A DNA stretch of 64,000 nucleotides from an uncultured Polaribacter sp. (lineage in GTDB: Bacteria > Bacteroidota > Bacteroidia > Flavobacteriales > Flavobacteriaceae), in assembly GCA_943846595.1 (NCBI GenBank), contig OX044355.1:310001-374000 (forward strand), read 5' to 3'. Made by a program: the position numbers and the translations under genes. Below the pieces are notes generated by a model. It ran no database searches. It saw only the letters and a program-made list of their open reading frames with translations, and had not been told where the DNA came from. The first letter of the stretch is position 1. Every line of letters starts with the position of its first letter. This document shows, in pieces, positions 9,638 to 17,831 of this stretch.

Positions 9638-10168
9638 ATGAAAAAAATACTTTTAATTGCATTCATCGGAATTTTCACCTCTTGTAATTCACAGCAAAAA
9701 GCAACAGCAGTAAAAGATCAATCCGGAAACTTAATTGGTATCGCAGACAAAGAGTCTTTCAATCAAGCACCTTTTAAGGCTTGGTTTGATCAGAAATTTA
9801 AAACATATACTCCAGATACAGCTACCATTTCCTCTTTAAAAACTGCACTGAAAGGAGTTCGTATTAAAGGATTTATGGGAACCTGGTGTGGCGATAGTAA
9901 AAGAGAAACGCCTCGTTTTTACAAAATTTTAGAACTCGCAGATTTTGAAATGAAGGATTTTGAATTGGTAACGGTAAACCGCTCTAAAAAAACACCAGAT
10001 AACTTACAGGCAGGATTGAATATTTTTAAAGTGCCTACGTTTATCTTTTATAAAGATGGTAAAGAAATAGGACGCTATGTAGAATATGCGAGAGTCTCTT
10101 TGGAAAAAGACATTTTAAAAATTGTCTCTGGCTTGCCATACAAACATTCTTACGATCGAAGTAAGTAA
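9638..10168 (+). CDS. Thioredoxin-family lipoprotein
   Basis: 176 residues. The N-terminus is a lipoprotein signal with the lipobox cysteine at residue 16 (IFTSC), so the protein is attached to a membrane on the periplasmic side. The thioredoxin fold carries GTWCGDS at residues 81-87. The usual CxxC is C84-G-D-S87, so the second cysteine is a serine. A later VPTFIFYKDGKE gives the cis-proline region. A CxxS site cannot make an intramolecular disulfide, which suggests isomerase, mixed-disulfide trapping or a non-redox role. It follows gpmI by 17 bases, and an inverted repeat follows it. Confidence 0.85.
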   Translation: MKKILLIAFIGIFTSCNSQQKATAVKDQSGNLIGIADKESFNQAPFKAWFDQKFKTYTPDTATISSLKTALKGVRIKGFMGTWCGDSKRETPRFYKILELADFEMKDFELVTVNRSKKTPDNLQAGLNIFKVPTFIFYKDGKEIGRYVEYARVSLEKDILKIVSGLPYKHSYDRSK

Positions 10169-10197
10169 ACGAAGGTTTGCTAATTATCTTATTTTAC

Positions 10198-10230
10198 TAC
10201 TGGCATCATTAACCCACAATGATGCCAGTA
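10198..10230 (+). terminator. Hairpin after the thioredoxin-like gene
   Basis: Perfect 13-bp inverted repeat (TACTGGCATCATT and its complement) with a 7-base loop, 30 bases after the stop codon. The downstream ATTTATTGATT is only weakly T-rich, so termination could be partial. Confidence 0.6.
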
Positions 10231-10316
10231 TTTATTGATTCCAAAAGGCTTCAATAAAAAACTATTTTTCCTGTTTTTCAAGGAAAACTTCTTTCTCTTA
10301 TTTCTTTAAATTAGAG

Positions 10317-10324
10317 TAACTTTG
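10317..10324 (+). promoter_or_regulatory. -7 element for map
   Basis: TAACTTTG, an exact match to TAnnTTTG, 18 bases before the ATG at 10343. It overlaps an apparent upstream TTG start, which argues that translation begins at 10343. Confidence 0.55.
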
Positions 10325-10342
10325 TACTATAATTTTTTGAAG

Positions 10343-11146
10343 ATGATTATCGTAAAAACAAGAGAAGAAATAGAAATTATGCGCGAGAGTGCTTTGGTAG
10401 TTTCCAGAACATTAGGAATGCTTGCTAGCGAAGTAAAACCTGGAGTTACTACATTATACTTAGACAAATTGGCCGAAGATTTCATAAGAGCTGAAGGGGC
10501 CATTCCTGGATTTTTGGGCTTGTATGACTTTCCAAATACACTTTGCATGAGTCCCAACGAACAAGTGGTTCATGGAATCCCAAATAAAACGCCTTTAAAA
10601 GAAGGAGACATTATCTCTATTGATTGTGGTGCTTTAAAAAATGGTTTTTATGGCGATCATGCATATACGTTTGCTGTGGGTGAAATTGCCGATGAGGTAA
10701 AAAAATTATTAGCCGTTACTAAGCAAAGTTTATACGAAGGAATTCGTAATTTTAAAGTGGGAAATCGCGTGGGTGATGTGGGGTATGCAATTCAAAAATA
10801 TACCGAAGATCATGGTTATGGTGTGGTAAGAGAATTGGTTGGCCATGGACTTGGAAGAACAATGCACGAGGATCCAGAAATGCCAAACTATGGAAAAAGA
10901 GGCAGAGGAAAAAAGTTTATGGAGGGAATGGTCGTTGCAATTGAACCGATGACAAACCTTGGAACTCATAAGATCAGACAGCATTCAGATGGCTGGACAA
11001 TTACTACCTTGGACAACAAACCATCTGCACATTTCGAACATGATGTTGCAATTGTAAATGGCAAGCCGGAATTACTCTCTACCTTTAAATATGTGAATGA
11101 AGCCTTAGGAATTGTAAGTACTGAGGAGGAGGAATTTAAACAATAG
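10343..11146 (+). CDS. map: Methionine aminopeptidase, type I
   Basis: 267 residues from ATG 10343 (MIIVKTREEIEIMR). A TTG 21 bases upstream is in frame but lies in the promoter. The five metal ligands of the pita-bread fold are recognisable: two Asp in SIDCG and YGDHAYTF, His in VGHGLGR, and Glu in AIEPM and FEHDVAI. The substrate-binding His is in VVHGIP. It removes the N-terminal Met from nascent proteins. It has no N-terminal zinc-finger extension. The methyltransferase gene follows after 38 bases. Confidence 0.96.
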   Translation: MIIVKTREEIEIMRESALVVSRTLGMLASEVKPGVTTLYLDKLAEDFIRAEGAIPGFLGLYDFPNTLCMSPNEQVVHGIPNKTPLKEGDIISIDCGALKNGFYGDHAYTFAVGEIADEVKKLLAVTKQSLYEGIRNFKVGNRVGDVGYAIQKYTEDHGYGVVRELVGHGLGRTMHEDPEMPNYGKRGRGKKFMEGMVVAIEPMTNLGTHKIRQHSDGWTITTLDNKPSAHFEHDVAIVNGKPELLSTFKYVNEALGIVSTEEEEFKQ

Positions 11147-11184
11147 CCTAATGTTTTTTTGAAACAAATTACAGTCTAGTCACA

Positions 11185-11961
11185 ATGTCTCTATTTAAAA
11201 TAATCTTAAATTCCATACCAAGACCCTTATTAATAAAGGCGAGTTATTTGGTACGCCCAATACTCAGTTTATATTTAAAAGGAACTCGGTATACAGATCC
11301 GATCGATGGAAAAAGTTTTCGGAAACTGCTTCCTTACGGGTACGGAAAACAGCGTAAAAATGCACTTTCTCCCGCTACCTTATCTTTGGAAAGACATCGA
11401 TTAATGTGGTTATATTTAAGAAATGAAACCTCTTTTTTTACTTCTGAAAAAAAACAAAAAGTATTACACATTGCACCAGAACAATGTTTTTTGGGTCGCT
11501 TTAGAAAACAAGAAAACTTGGACTATATCACTTCCGATTTAGCATCGCCCATCGCAGATGTGAAAGCAGATATTTGTAATTTGCCCTTTGAAGATAATGC
11601 ATTTGATATTGTTTTTTGCAATCATGTTTTAGAACATATTACAGATGATACGAAAGCCATGCAAGAATTGTATCGCGTTTTAAAGCCCAAAGGAATGGGG
11701 ATATTCCAAATTCCACAAGAGCTCTCAAGAGACAAAACATTTGAAGACGATACCATTACAGATCGGAAAGCGCGTGCAAAAATATTTGGCCAGTATGACC
11801 ATGTAAGAGTCTATGGTCGAGATTATTTTGACAAGTTACGTAGTGTAGGCTTTAAGGTTGACGAAATAGACTATACGAAGAAAATGGAAGAAAAAGAGCT
11901 AGAACGATTTTGCTTAATGAAAGGTGAGATTTTACCTGTGTGCTATAAACCATCATCGTAA
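11185..11961 (+). CDS. SAM-dependent methyltransferase (class I)
   Basis: 258 residues. A Methyltransf_11-like Rossmann domain is in the second half: motif I is the unusual VLHIAPEQCFLGRF (the glycine-rich loop is weakly kept), then DICNLPFEDNAFDIVFCNHVLEHI and the YRVLKPKGMGIFQIP strand. The N-terminal 90 residues contain a basic segment and the block LLPYGYGKQRKNALSP, seen in flavobacterial homologues of unknown substrate. The substrate could be a lipid, sugar or quinone. Its last 19 bases overlap the convergent apbE gene, so the two transcripts are complementary at their ends. Confidence 0.85.
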   Translation: MSLFKIILNSIPRPLLIKASYLVRPILSLYLKGTRYTDPIDGKSFRKLLPYGYGKQRKNALSPATLSLERHRLMWLYLRNETSFFTSEKKQKVLHIAPEQCFLGRFRKQENLDYITSDLASPIADVKADICNLPFEDNAFDIVFCNHVLEHITDDTKAMQELYRVLKPKGMGIFQIPQELSRDKTFEDDTITDRKARAKIFGQYDHVRVYGRDYFDKLRSVGFKVDEIDYTKKMEEKELERFCLMKGEILPVCYKPSS

Positions 11962-12932
11962 TTAGAATAACTAGCAAGATTTTGTTGGGCATCTATATAA
12001 ATTAAAATCGCTTTTATTTCGGGATGCTTCTCTAGAAATATTTTTGTTTTCTCAACACCCATCGCCATAAATGCTGTTGCATAAGCATCCACATCAGCAC
12101 AGTCTATTGGGGCAATTACAGAAACACTTAACAAATTACTTTCGGTTGCAAAACCTGTTTTAGGATTTATGGTATGTACATACTTTTGACCATTATTTGC
12201 AATTCTAAATTTTCGGTAATTTCCAGAGGTAGCCATCGAATTATTCGACAGATTAATGACTGTAAATGCTTCATTGACGTCGGTGATAACTGGGTTTTGA
12301 AGTTGAACTCGCCATGGTTTGTCTTTTTTCTTAACTCCTTTTGCTCGGATTTCTCCGCCAATTTCAATCATATAGTTTGCAATCTGTTGTTGGTCTAAAA
12401 AGCGAGCAACAACATCAATCCCAAAACCTTTACCAATAGAATTGAAATCCAAGTATATGGCTGGATCTTTTTTGATGACTTTTCGATTGATGACTTGAAT
12501 TTTATCAAACCCAACCAATTCCATTTGTTTTTGAACTTCCAAAGTATCTAAATTTCGCTTTTCATTTTTAGGTCCAAAACCCCAAGCATTGACCAAATTC
12601 CCAACAGTAGGATCAAAATAACCATCTGTTTTTATATGAATTTCTTTCGATTTTTTTAACAATTCTAAAAGAATGGTATCCGCAACAACAGAAGTATCTC
12701 CTTTGTTAATTAAGGAAATATCTGAAGAAGGCAAATAGGTAGATATTGACTTATTGACCAAATAAAATAAACTATCAATCGATTTTTGATAGTTGACCGT
12801 GGTATTTTGATATACAATTTTATAGGTAGTTCCAAAAACATTCCCTGTTAATGTAAGGCTTGTTGCTTTTGGTTTGGATTCACATGCACAAAGAATGATT
12901 AGTAAAAAGGGGACTAGAAAAAAACGTTTCAT
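11943..12932 (-). CDS. apbE: FAD:protein FMN transferase (flavinylation enzyme)
   Basis: 329 residues from ATG 12932; an earlier ATG at 12953 would put seven residues in front of the lipoprotein signal. MKRFFLVPFLLIILCACES gives a lipobox, so the enzyme is a periplasm-facing lipoprotein. Family blocks seen: TDGYFDPTVG, DFNSIGKGFG, IEIGGE, ATSGNYRKF, HTINPKTG and DAYATAFMAMG, which together bind FAD and Mg. ApbE attaches FMN through phosphoester bonds to Thr in NqrB and NqrC, both encoded about 8 kb away at 20628-22591. It is convergent with and overlaps the methyltransferase gene by 19 bases. Confidence 0.95.
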   Translation of the reverse strand: MKRFFLVPFLLIILCACESKPKATSLTLTGNVFGTTYKIVYQNTTVNYQKSIDSLFYLVNKSISTYLPSSDISLINKGDTSVVADTILLELLKKSKEIHIKTDGYFDPTVGNLVNAWGFGPKNEKRNLDTLEVQKQMELVGFDKIQVINRKVIKKDPAIYLDFNSIGKGFGIDVVARFLDQQQIANYMIEIGGEIRAKGVKKKDKPWRVQLQNPVITDVNEAFTVINLSNNSMATSGNYRKFRIANNGQKYVHTINPKTGFATESNLLSVSVIAPIDCADVDAYATAFMAMGVEKTKIFLEKHPEIKAILIYIDAQQNLASYSNYDDGL

Positions 12933-12950
12933 CTCATTATAATTTTCAAT

Positions 12951-12958
12951 CAAAAATA
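12951..12958 (-). promoter_or_regulatory. -7 element for apbE
   Basis: TATTTTTG on the minus strand, 18 bases before the ATG at 12932, with a TTG 16 bases further upstream (plus positions 12975-12977), close to the flavobacterial TTG-N17-23-TAnnTTTG promoter. Confidence 0.55.
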
Positions 12959-13014
12959 GTACATAAAATTTTCACAAAATAAAATTTATAGAACTAATTG
13001 TAATCGATTTTTGT

Positions 13015-13022
13015 TAGCTTTG
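13015..13022 (+). promoter_or_regulatory. -7 element for the OmpA-family gene
   Basis: TAGCTTTG, exact TAnnTTTG, 24 bases before the ATG at 13047. A TTG lies 14 bases upstream, a little closer than the usual spacing. Confidence 0.5.
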
Positions 13023-13046
13023 CTACTGAAATTAAATCTTTAGAAA

Positions 13047-13892
13047 ATGAAAAAAATTACCCTACTCCTTTTATCAGGAATTGTATTAAGCGCATGTGTT
13101 TCTAAAAAAGATTTTGTTGCTTTACAAACCAAGCATGATAACAAAGCAACACAGCTAGTAGACATCAAAGCCGATTTGCAAAAATGTATCCTTGAAAAAA
13201 ACAACGAGGATGCAAAAGTAGTAGCATTAGCTGAACAAGTTAAATCATTAAAAGAGGACAAAAAAACAGCTTTAAAACAAGTTGAAAACTTAACTGTTTT
13301 AACGCAATCATCTTCGGACAATATTAAAACTGTAATTTCTCAGTTAAGCGAAAAAGATAAGTTTATTAATGGAATTAGAGATGCAATGACGCAGAAAGAT
13401 TCTATTAACTTGGCAATAAAGTATCATTTAACGAAGAACTTAACTGACGGCATACAAGATGAAGACATTGAAATTAATGTAGAAAAAACAGTTGTTTTTA
13501 TCTCTATTGCTGATAAACTATTATTTAAAAGCGGAAGCTATAATGTAACTGAAAAGGCCTACACCGTGTTGGAAAAAATTGCAACAGTAATCAACGCACA
13601 ACCAGAAATGGATGTGATGGTTGAAGGACACACCGACGCAACACCTATCAAAAGAACTATCATTCAAGACAACTGGGATTTATCTGCTTTAAGAGCTACC
13701 TCAATTACACGGATTTTACAATATAAATATGGTGTAAAACCAGAAAGATTGTCTGCAACAGGTAGAAGTAGCTATGTACCAGTTGCTGAAAATGACACAC
13801 CTGCAAATAAAGCCAAAAATAGAAGAACAAAAATTATCATTTTACCAAGATTACAACAGTTCTTTGACTTATTAGAACAGAAGGCGGAGTAA
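13047..13892 (+). CDS. OmpA-family lipoprotein
   Basis: 281 residues. The lipoprotein signal is MKKITLLLLSGIVLSAC, followed by a coiled-coil segment (about 20-105) and a C-terminal OmpA domain (about 150-270) with VEGHTDATPI, DNWDLSALRA and ATGRSSYVPV. The Asp and Arg of the DNWDLSALRA block that bind diaminopimelate are present, so it should tether the outer membrane to peptidoglycan non-covalently. It resembles the Pal/OmpA lipoproteins of flavobacteria, not the T9SS protein PorE. It is monocistronic: its own -7 element precedes it and a strong terminator follows. Confidence 0.92.
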   Translation: MKKITLLLLSGIVLSACVSKKDFVALQTKHDNKATQLVDIKADLQKCILEKNNEDAKVVALAEQVKSLKEDKKTALKQVENLTVLTQSSSDNIKTVISQLSEKDKFINGIRDAMTQKDSINLAIKYHLTKNLTDGIQDEDIEINVEKTVVFISIADKLLFKSGSYNVTEKAYTVLEKIATVINAQPEMDVMVEGHTDATPIKRTIIQDNWDLSALRATSITRILQYKYGVKPERLSATGRSSYVPVAENDTPANKAKNRRTKIIILPRLQQFFDLLEQKAE

Positions 13893-13912
13893 TCCTCTTA
13901 TTTCTTATGCAT

Positions 13913-13941
13913 AAAAAAACCACCTTTTAGGTGGTTTTTTT
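13913..13941 (+). terminator. Rho-independent terminator after the OmpA-family gene
   Basis: Hairpin ACCACCT / AGGTGGT with a 3-base loop, flanked by an A-run and followed by a run of seven T. The A and T flanks let it work on both strands, which would also serve the convergent gene at 13977. Confidence 0.85.
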
Positions 13942-13976
13942 ATTTGAGTTGCTCCTCGGTTGATATTGGATGGCTA

Positions 13977-14339
13977 CTATAAGATTATAATAAAGTCTTC
14001 AAAAGCCACATAGTAGGGTTGGTCTTTAAAAACAGGATTTTCTACACTTTCTGCATTGGCAATACCAACGCCTGCAAACCAAACTTTGGCATTTTGTTTT
14101 TTAGCATGTTCTTTAAAAGTCTCCATCCACAGCACATCATATACATCTGGGTTTTGAATATTGTTGGTTACTTTTACGAGTACAAAAACAGTTTGTTCTC
14201 CTTTTTTGAATAACACAAATTGTGGATGTCTTTTCAGTTTGCTATTAATCGCCTGAAATTCGTATCCCATTTCTTCTAAACGTTTGCCAACTATATTCAT
14301 GGCAAGATTGTGCAATTCTTGTTGCGTTAATATTTGCAT
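13977..14339 (-). CDS. Conserved small protein of unknown function
   Basis: 120 residues, soluble, no signal peptide. It begins MQILTQQELHNLAMNIVGK and has an alpha/beta pattern with alternating strands (FVLFKK, TVFVLVKV, AKVWFAGVGI, YYVAFEDFIIIL). From memory, homologues in flavobacteria are often labelled Na+-translocating NADH-quinone reductase subunit F, but it has no [2Fe-2S] cysteines and no FAD/NAD domain. The true NqrF is at 17832-19142, so that label would be an error here. The fold could be a nuclease-like or nucleotide-binding domain, but no catalytic motif is clear. The gene has its own -7 element. Confidence 0.75.
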   Translation of the reverse strand: MQILTQQELHNLAMNIVGKRLEEMGYEFQAINSKLKRHPQFVLFKKGEQTVFVLVKVTNNIQNPDVYDVLWMETFKEHAKKQNAKVWFAGVGIANAESVENPVFKDQPYYVAFEDFIIIL

Positions 14340-14360
14340 AATTTTACTATATTATACTTT

Positions 14361-14368
14361 CAAAATTA
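14361..14368 (-). promoter_or_regulatory. -7 element for the 13977-14339 gene
   Basis: TAATTTTG on the minus strand, 21 bases before the ATG at 14339. It exactly matches TAnnTTTG. Confidence 0.5.
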
Positions 14369-14371
14369 AAA

Positions 14372-14715
14372 ATGATGATACACACAAATTTTAAACCAAT
14401 TAGTTTTGTAATAATTTTATTTCTAATCTCTTGCAATAGCTTAAAATTAACTACAAAAAAGCCTACAAATCCACCTCATAAAGAAGGATATACTTTCGGA
14501 ATTATAAAGCATAAAGATACTGGAAATTGTGGTTGGATAATCTCTGATTCAAAAAATATTAATTATGATCCGATAAATATTAAAGAGGATGAATTTCTAC
14601 CTTACACTTTTAAAAAAATAAAATATATTTTAAATTCCTACCCTTAAGAATGAAAAATCGTTGTGAAAATGTATTCCCTATAAAACTTATAGAAATTATT
14701 CCTTACACGGACTAA
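14372..14715 (+). pseudogene. Small lipoprotein gene with a frameshift in a run of seven A
   Basis: The frame from ATG 14372 (MMIHTNFKPISF) has a lipoprotein signal with lipobox LISC at residues 18-21 and stops at 14647 after 91 residues. From about 14612 the -1 frame instead reads KNKIYFKFLPLRMKNRC and then VFPIKLIEIIPYTD up to the stop at 14713-14715. This second tail looks more protein-like than the tail of the first frame. It follows naturally if one A is added to the A7 tract at 14612-14618, giving 114 residues. Either the gene is broken, or ribosome or polymerase slippage on A7 restores it, or this is a sequencing error. The function is unknown. Confidence 0.55.
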
Positions 14716-14752
14716 AAAAGAACTTGAATGAAAATAATCATAGAAATGAAAT

Positions 14753-15202
14753 TTAGATTATTTCATTAAAAAAACCATTCTTATCAAAAATTTGAAAGGC
14801 CGTATTAATTACAGAGATATAATGGTTTGGCCCAACTGCCCCTGATGAATCCGTTGGTTGAGATCCTGAAGCTCCAGTATCAAAAACTAATTCAGGGGTT
14901 TTTGAAGGTATTTTATTTCTTAAATGCTTCGATTTTATTGCTAATACATCATCCCCAACCGAAACCTTACCAATTACAACTTCATATCTAGAAGACCTTC
15001 CATCTAACATCACCTGATTGGAACTTAAATCCGGCCTTACTAGATTGTTTTTTCTAGAGGCAATTGACGGAACATGCTCAACTTTTGAAGGTACACCTAT
15101 TGAATAGGGTTTTTGAGCTTCATTTTTTACTTCTTGTGAAAACATTGTTTGCACTAGAATTAATAAAATCCAAAAGATTTTTAAAGTCATTTTTTTTAAC
15201 AT
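14753..15202 (-). pseudogene. N-terminal stump of a probable T9SS-secreted protein
   Basis: 149 residues starting with a Sec signal peptide (MLKKMTLKIFWILLILVQTMFS, cleavage near residue 22). The C-terminal part, ELVFDTGASGSQPTD then SGAVGPNHYISVINTAFQIF, matches the entry segment of large secreted flavobacterial proteins that normally continue for several hundred residues and end in a T9SS sorting domain. Here the frame stops five residues after NG, and no continuation is seen downstream in any frame. It lies next to the frameshifted lipoprotein gene, so this short patch is probably decaying. It could be a short secreted protein, but that is less likely. Confidence 0.6.
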
Positions 15203-15544
15203 AATTGTGTTTTTTATTAGTATTAAATTAAAAGTAAATTATTAACAATGCATTTTACTGTTTTTAAGTAAAACTATGTTAATTTCAAATTTAAATAAAA
15301 AAAAGGGGTTTATAATACACAAATAAATAAATGGGCATATAATAGAATAACTGTTGCTTTGAGGTAATAAGTGGGAATTAAATGATGTTCAAAAAACACC
15401 TATTATCCCTTAATCGGATAATAATTTATATTTACTAAGAGCAATTTTTGAATGGAAAGAACTATTTTCAGAATAATTTAATAGGGAGAACAAAAGCGAT
15501 GGAGATCAAAGCACTCCTGTTGTTTAGAAATAATACTAAATGAA
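15203..15544. other. Intergenic region without recognised genes
   Basis: 342 very AT-rich bases between the secreted-protein stump and the helicase gene. Only frames under 20 codons are present. A short inverted repeat (ATTATCC / GGATAAT, 15402-15422) has no T-run behind it. It may be the remains of lost coding sequence. Confidence 0.6.
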
Positions 15545-16900
15545 TTATTTCTTTTTATTACGCTTATTATAATTTTTGTCACCACGTGTCTTTGGCTTTT
15601 TATACTTTTTGGCAATTTCTCTTCGATAGGATCCTCCCAAATTCACTTTACTGTTTTTCTCACTTTTTTCGTGAAATGCAGGACCAGGAACATGCTCTAA
15701 TACCCTTCTATTTTTTGAGATTCCTTGGTCTTCTTTTGGGCGTTCATCTTCTGTTAATAGGGTCGAAATTTCTACCGTTTCTGGAAGGTCTAAAAGCGGA
15801 ATTTTAAAATCCATTAAAGTTTCAATAGCTGCTTTGGATGCTTGTTCATCCTTTGTTGAAAATAAAATGCTCTTTCCTTCTTTTTCAGCCCTCCCGGTTC
15901 TCCCAATTCGGTGCATGTAGTTCTCTGGAAAATCGGGGGTATCAAAATTGACAACATGCGATATTTTGTCAAAATCTAGTCCTCGCGCCATAACATCTGT
16001 GGCTACTAAAATTCGGTTCTTTCCTTCATCAAATTGACGAATAGAGCGGATTCTATAATTTTGAGTTTTATTGGAATGAATTACACAGGTTTCACTTTCA
16101 AAGACTTCATCCAAATGTTTGAAGAGTAAATCTGCTGTTCTTTTAAAGGCAACAAATATTAATACTTTGTGAAATGTTTCTTTGTCTTTTAAGAAGTGAT
16201 TCAACAAATTTACTTTGGTAAAAAAATTGGGAACGTTGAAACTTTCTTGTACAATATTATCTAGTGGAGTCCCACTAACGGCCACCGATATTTTTTCTGG
16301 TTTCTTAAAAAAGTCTAAAATTAATGCATCGACATCTTTTGTCATAGTAGCGGAAAACATGATGTTCTGTCTTCTTACGGGCAATAAATCGAAAATATTT
16401 AAAAGCTGAAATCGAAACCCTAAATCGAGCATGACATCGACTTCGTCAATGACTAGTTTTTGAATTGTTTTTAACTTTAAAACATTACTAACACCCAAGT
16501 CGTACAAACGTCCTGGTGTGGCAACAATAATGTCTTGCCCTTGTGCTATGGATTGTTTTTGTGTGTTGATATTTGCGCCACCATAAACTCCTAAAACACG
16601 AAAATTAAGATACTTGGATAGTTTTTCTATTTCATCTACTACTTGTAAAACCAATTCTCTTGTAGGTACTAAAACTAAAACACGAGGATGTCTTGTTTTG
16701 ATAAACTTCAACTCTCGAAGAATCGGTAACATATAGGCAAATGTCTTCCCCGTTCCTGTTTGAGCAATTCCTACAACATCTTTACCAGATCTTACCACAG
16801 GAAAAGATTGCACTTGAATTGGGGTAGGATTTACAAAACCTAAATCATCTATTGCATATTGAAGTTGGTTGGATAAATCTAATGCTTCGAATGTAATCAT
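15545..16900 (-). CDS. DEAD/DEAH-box RNA helicase
   Basis: 451 residues from ATG 16900 (MITFEALDLSNQL); six further codons upstream are in frame but overlap the promoter. Ordered motifs: Q motif with PTPIQ, Walker A AQTGTGKT (46-53), PTRELV, motif II as DEVD (152-155) in place of DEAD, SAT (183-185), and C-terminal ARGLD and HRIGRTGR. The basic tail of about 60 residues, rich in Lys and Arg, probably binds RNA. It should be an ATP-dependent RNA helicase for ribosome assembly or mRNA turnover. DEVD is a tolerated variant of motif II. Confidence 0.93.
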   Translation of the reverse strand: MITFEALDLSNQLQYAIDDLGFVNPTPIQVQSFPVVRSGKDVVGIAQTGTGKTFAYMLPILRELKFIKTRHPRVLVLVPTRELVLQVVDEIEKLSKYLNFRVLGVYGGANINTQKQSIAQGQDIIVATPGRLYDLGVSNVLKLKTIQKLVIDEVDVMLDLGFRFQLLNIFDLLPVRRQNIMFSATMTKDVDALILDFFKKPEKISVAVSGTPLDNIVQESFNVPNFFTKVNLLNHFLKDKETFHKVLIFVAFKRTADLLFKHLDEVFESETCVIHSNKTQNYRIRSIRQFDEGKNRILVATDVMARGLDFDKISHVVNFDTPDFPENYMHRIGRTGRAEKEGKSILFSTKDEQASKAAIETLMDFKIPLLDLPETVEISTLLTEDERPKEDQGISKNRRVLEHVPGPAFHEKSEKNSKVNLGGSYRREIAKKYKKPKTRGDKNYNKRNKKK

Positions 16901-16915
16901 ACTCTTAATTTTGTG

Positions 16916-16923
16916 CAAAGGTA
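16916..16923 (-). promoter_or_regulatory. -7 element for the DEAD-box helicase
   Basis: TACCTTTG on the minus strand, exact TAnnTTTG, 15 bases before the chosen ATG at 16900 and overlapping the upstream alternative start region. Confidence 0.5.
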
Positions 16924-16938
16924 CACTTTCTTAAAATC

Positions 16939-17733
16939 TTACCTTTCTAAAAGTATGGTTAACTTCTGTTTGTAGCTCGGAAATGTCCTGATGTTGTGAT
17001 GGGTACCTCCTGCAATAGGTATGAAAGCATTTTTTGAGGATGTATTTAATCGCAATAGTGTTTTTGCGTCTTCATAAGAGGTCGTTTTGTCATGGGTTCC
17101 ATGAAAAATAGTAATGGGTGAAGAGACCAAAGGAATGGTATGGTTTGTATTGAACTTAAATTTTAGTAAAAACACAGGGGCAAAGGGGAACACAAATTGA
17201 ACTGCTTTTTTAAGGTTGTAAAAAGGGGCTTCTAAAATCAATTCTTTGGGACTATTTAGAGCGGCAACTTTTGTTGCAAATGTTCCTCCTAAAGAAAAAC
17301 CATAGACCACTATTTTGTCTTCTGAAAAACTCTTTTTTAGATGGCTATAGGCCAGTAGAGCATCCTCATACATCTGGTCTTCATTGAGATCACCCGTGCT
17401 TTTCCCATAGCTTCTATAATCCATAACAAATACTTCATAGGTATCTGCAAGAAAATAATTGACTCTTTCGCCCCATTTTGTGAGGTTTCCTTTATTGCCG
17501 TGAAAAAACAAAACCACTCCTTTTGGCACAGGAAGTCGCAAGTGAACTGCATTAATTTCTTGCTGATCACTGGTCGTTAAAAAAACCTCATCAAAAGGAG
17601 TTGAGAAATGAAATGGGGTATTTTTGAGCAATCTATGCCCTCTTCTAAATATAAATTTTTCTTGAAAAATATAAAAAATCAGCAAACCAAGAAGCGCTAA
17701 AATACTGAAAGAAAAGATACTGTTTAAGAGCAT
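16939..17733 (-). CDS. Alpha/beta hydrolase, membrane anchored
   Basis: 264 residues. A hydrophobic N-terminus (residues 5-23) acts as a membrane anchor or uncleaved signal. The hydrolase domain has FFHGNKGN (oxyanion region, 77-84), the nucleophile elbow GFSLGG with S147, an acid at about D215 (HGTHDKTT) and a catalytic His at 245 or 246. It belongs to the BEM46/serine aminopeptidase-like group, whose members are esterases or thioesterases of unknown physiological substrate. A terminator-like hairpin separates it from the nqr operon, whose last gene ends about 100 bases upstream. Its stop is 38 bases from the helicase start, so it may read into that gene. Confidence 0.88.
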   Translation of the reverse strand: MLLNSIFSFSILALLGLLIFYIFQEKFIFRRGHRLLKNTPFHFSTPFDEVFLTTSDQQEINAVHLRLPVPKGVVLFFHGNKGNLTKWGERVNYFLADTYEVFVMDYRSYGKSTGDLNEDQMYEDALLAYSHLKKSFSEDKIVVYGFSLGGTFATKVAALNSPKELILEAPFYNLKKAVQFVFPFAPVFLLKFKFNTNHTIPLVSSPITIFHGTHDKTTSYEDAKTLLRLNTSSKNAFIPIAGGTHHNIRTFPSYKQKLTILLER

Positions 17734-17775
17734 TGAAGTTTCAATTTATTGGCCAATAATAAGTGAATATAAGTC

Positions 17776-17807
17776 AAAAAACCGACTCATTACTGAATCG
17801 GTTTTTT
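17776..17807 (-). terminator. Terminator of the nqr operon
   Basis: Inverted repeat AAAAAACCGA / TCGGTTTTTT around a 12-base partly paired loop, 25 bases beyond the nqrF stop. T-runs on both strands make it bidirectional. Confidence 0.75.
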
Positions 17808-17831
17808 GTACGCTTCTTTTTTATTTGAGGA

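Noticed and set aside
14372-14647. Intact 91-residue lipoprotein
   Set aside because: The last residues are unlike the preceding pattern, while the alternative frame continues in a better way; recorded as a frameshifted gene instead.
15402-15422. Inverted repeat ATTATCC / GGATAAT
   Set aside because: Short, in AT-rich DNA, with no T-run and far from any gene end on the plus strand; probably chance.
15545-16900. DEVD in place of DEAD as a broken helicase motif
   Set aside because: DEVD keeps the Asp-Glu and final Asp needed for Mg and ATP hydrolysis and all other motifs are intact; the protein is likely active.
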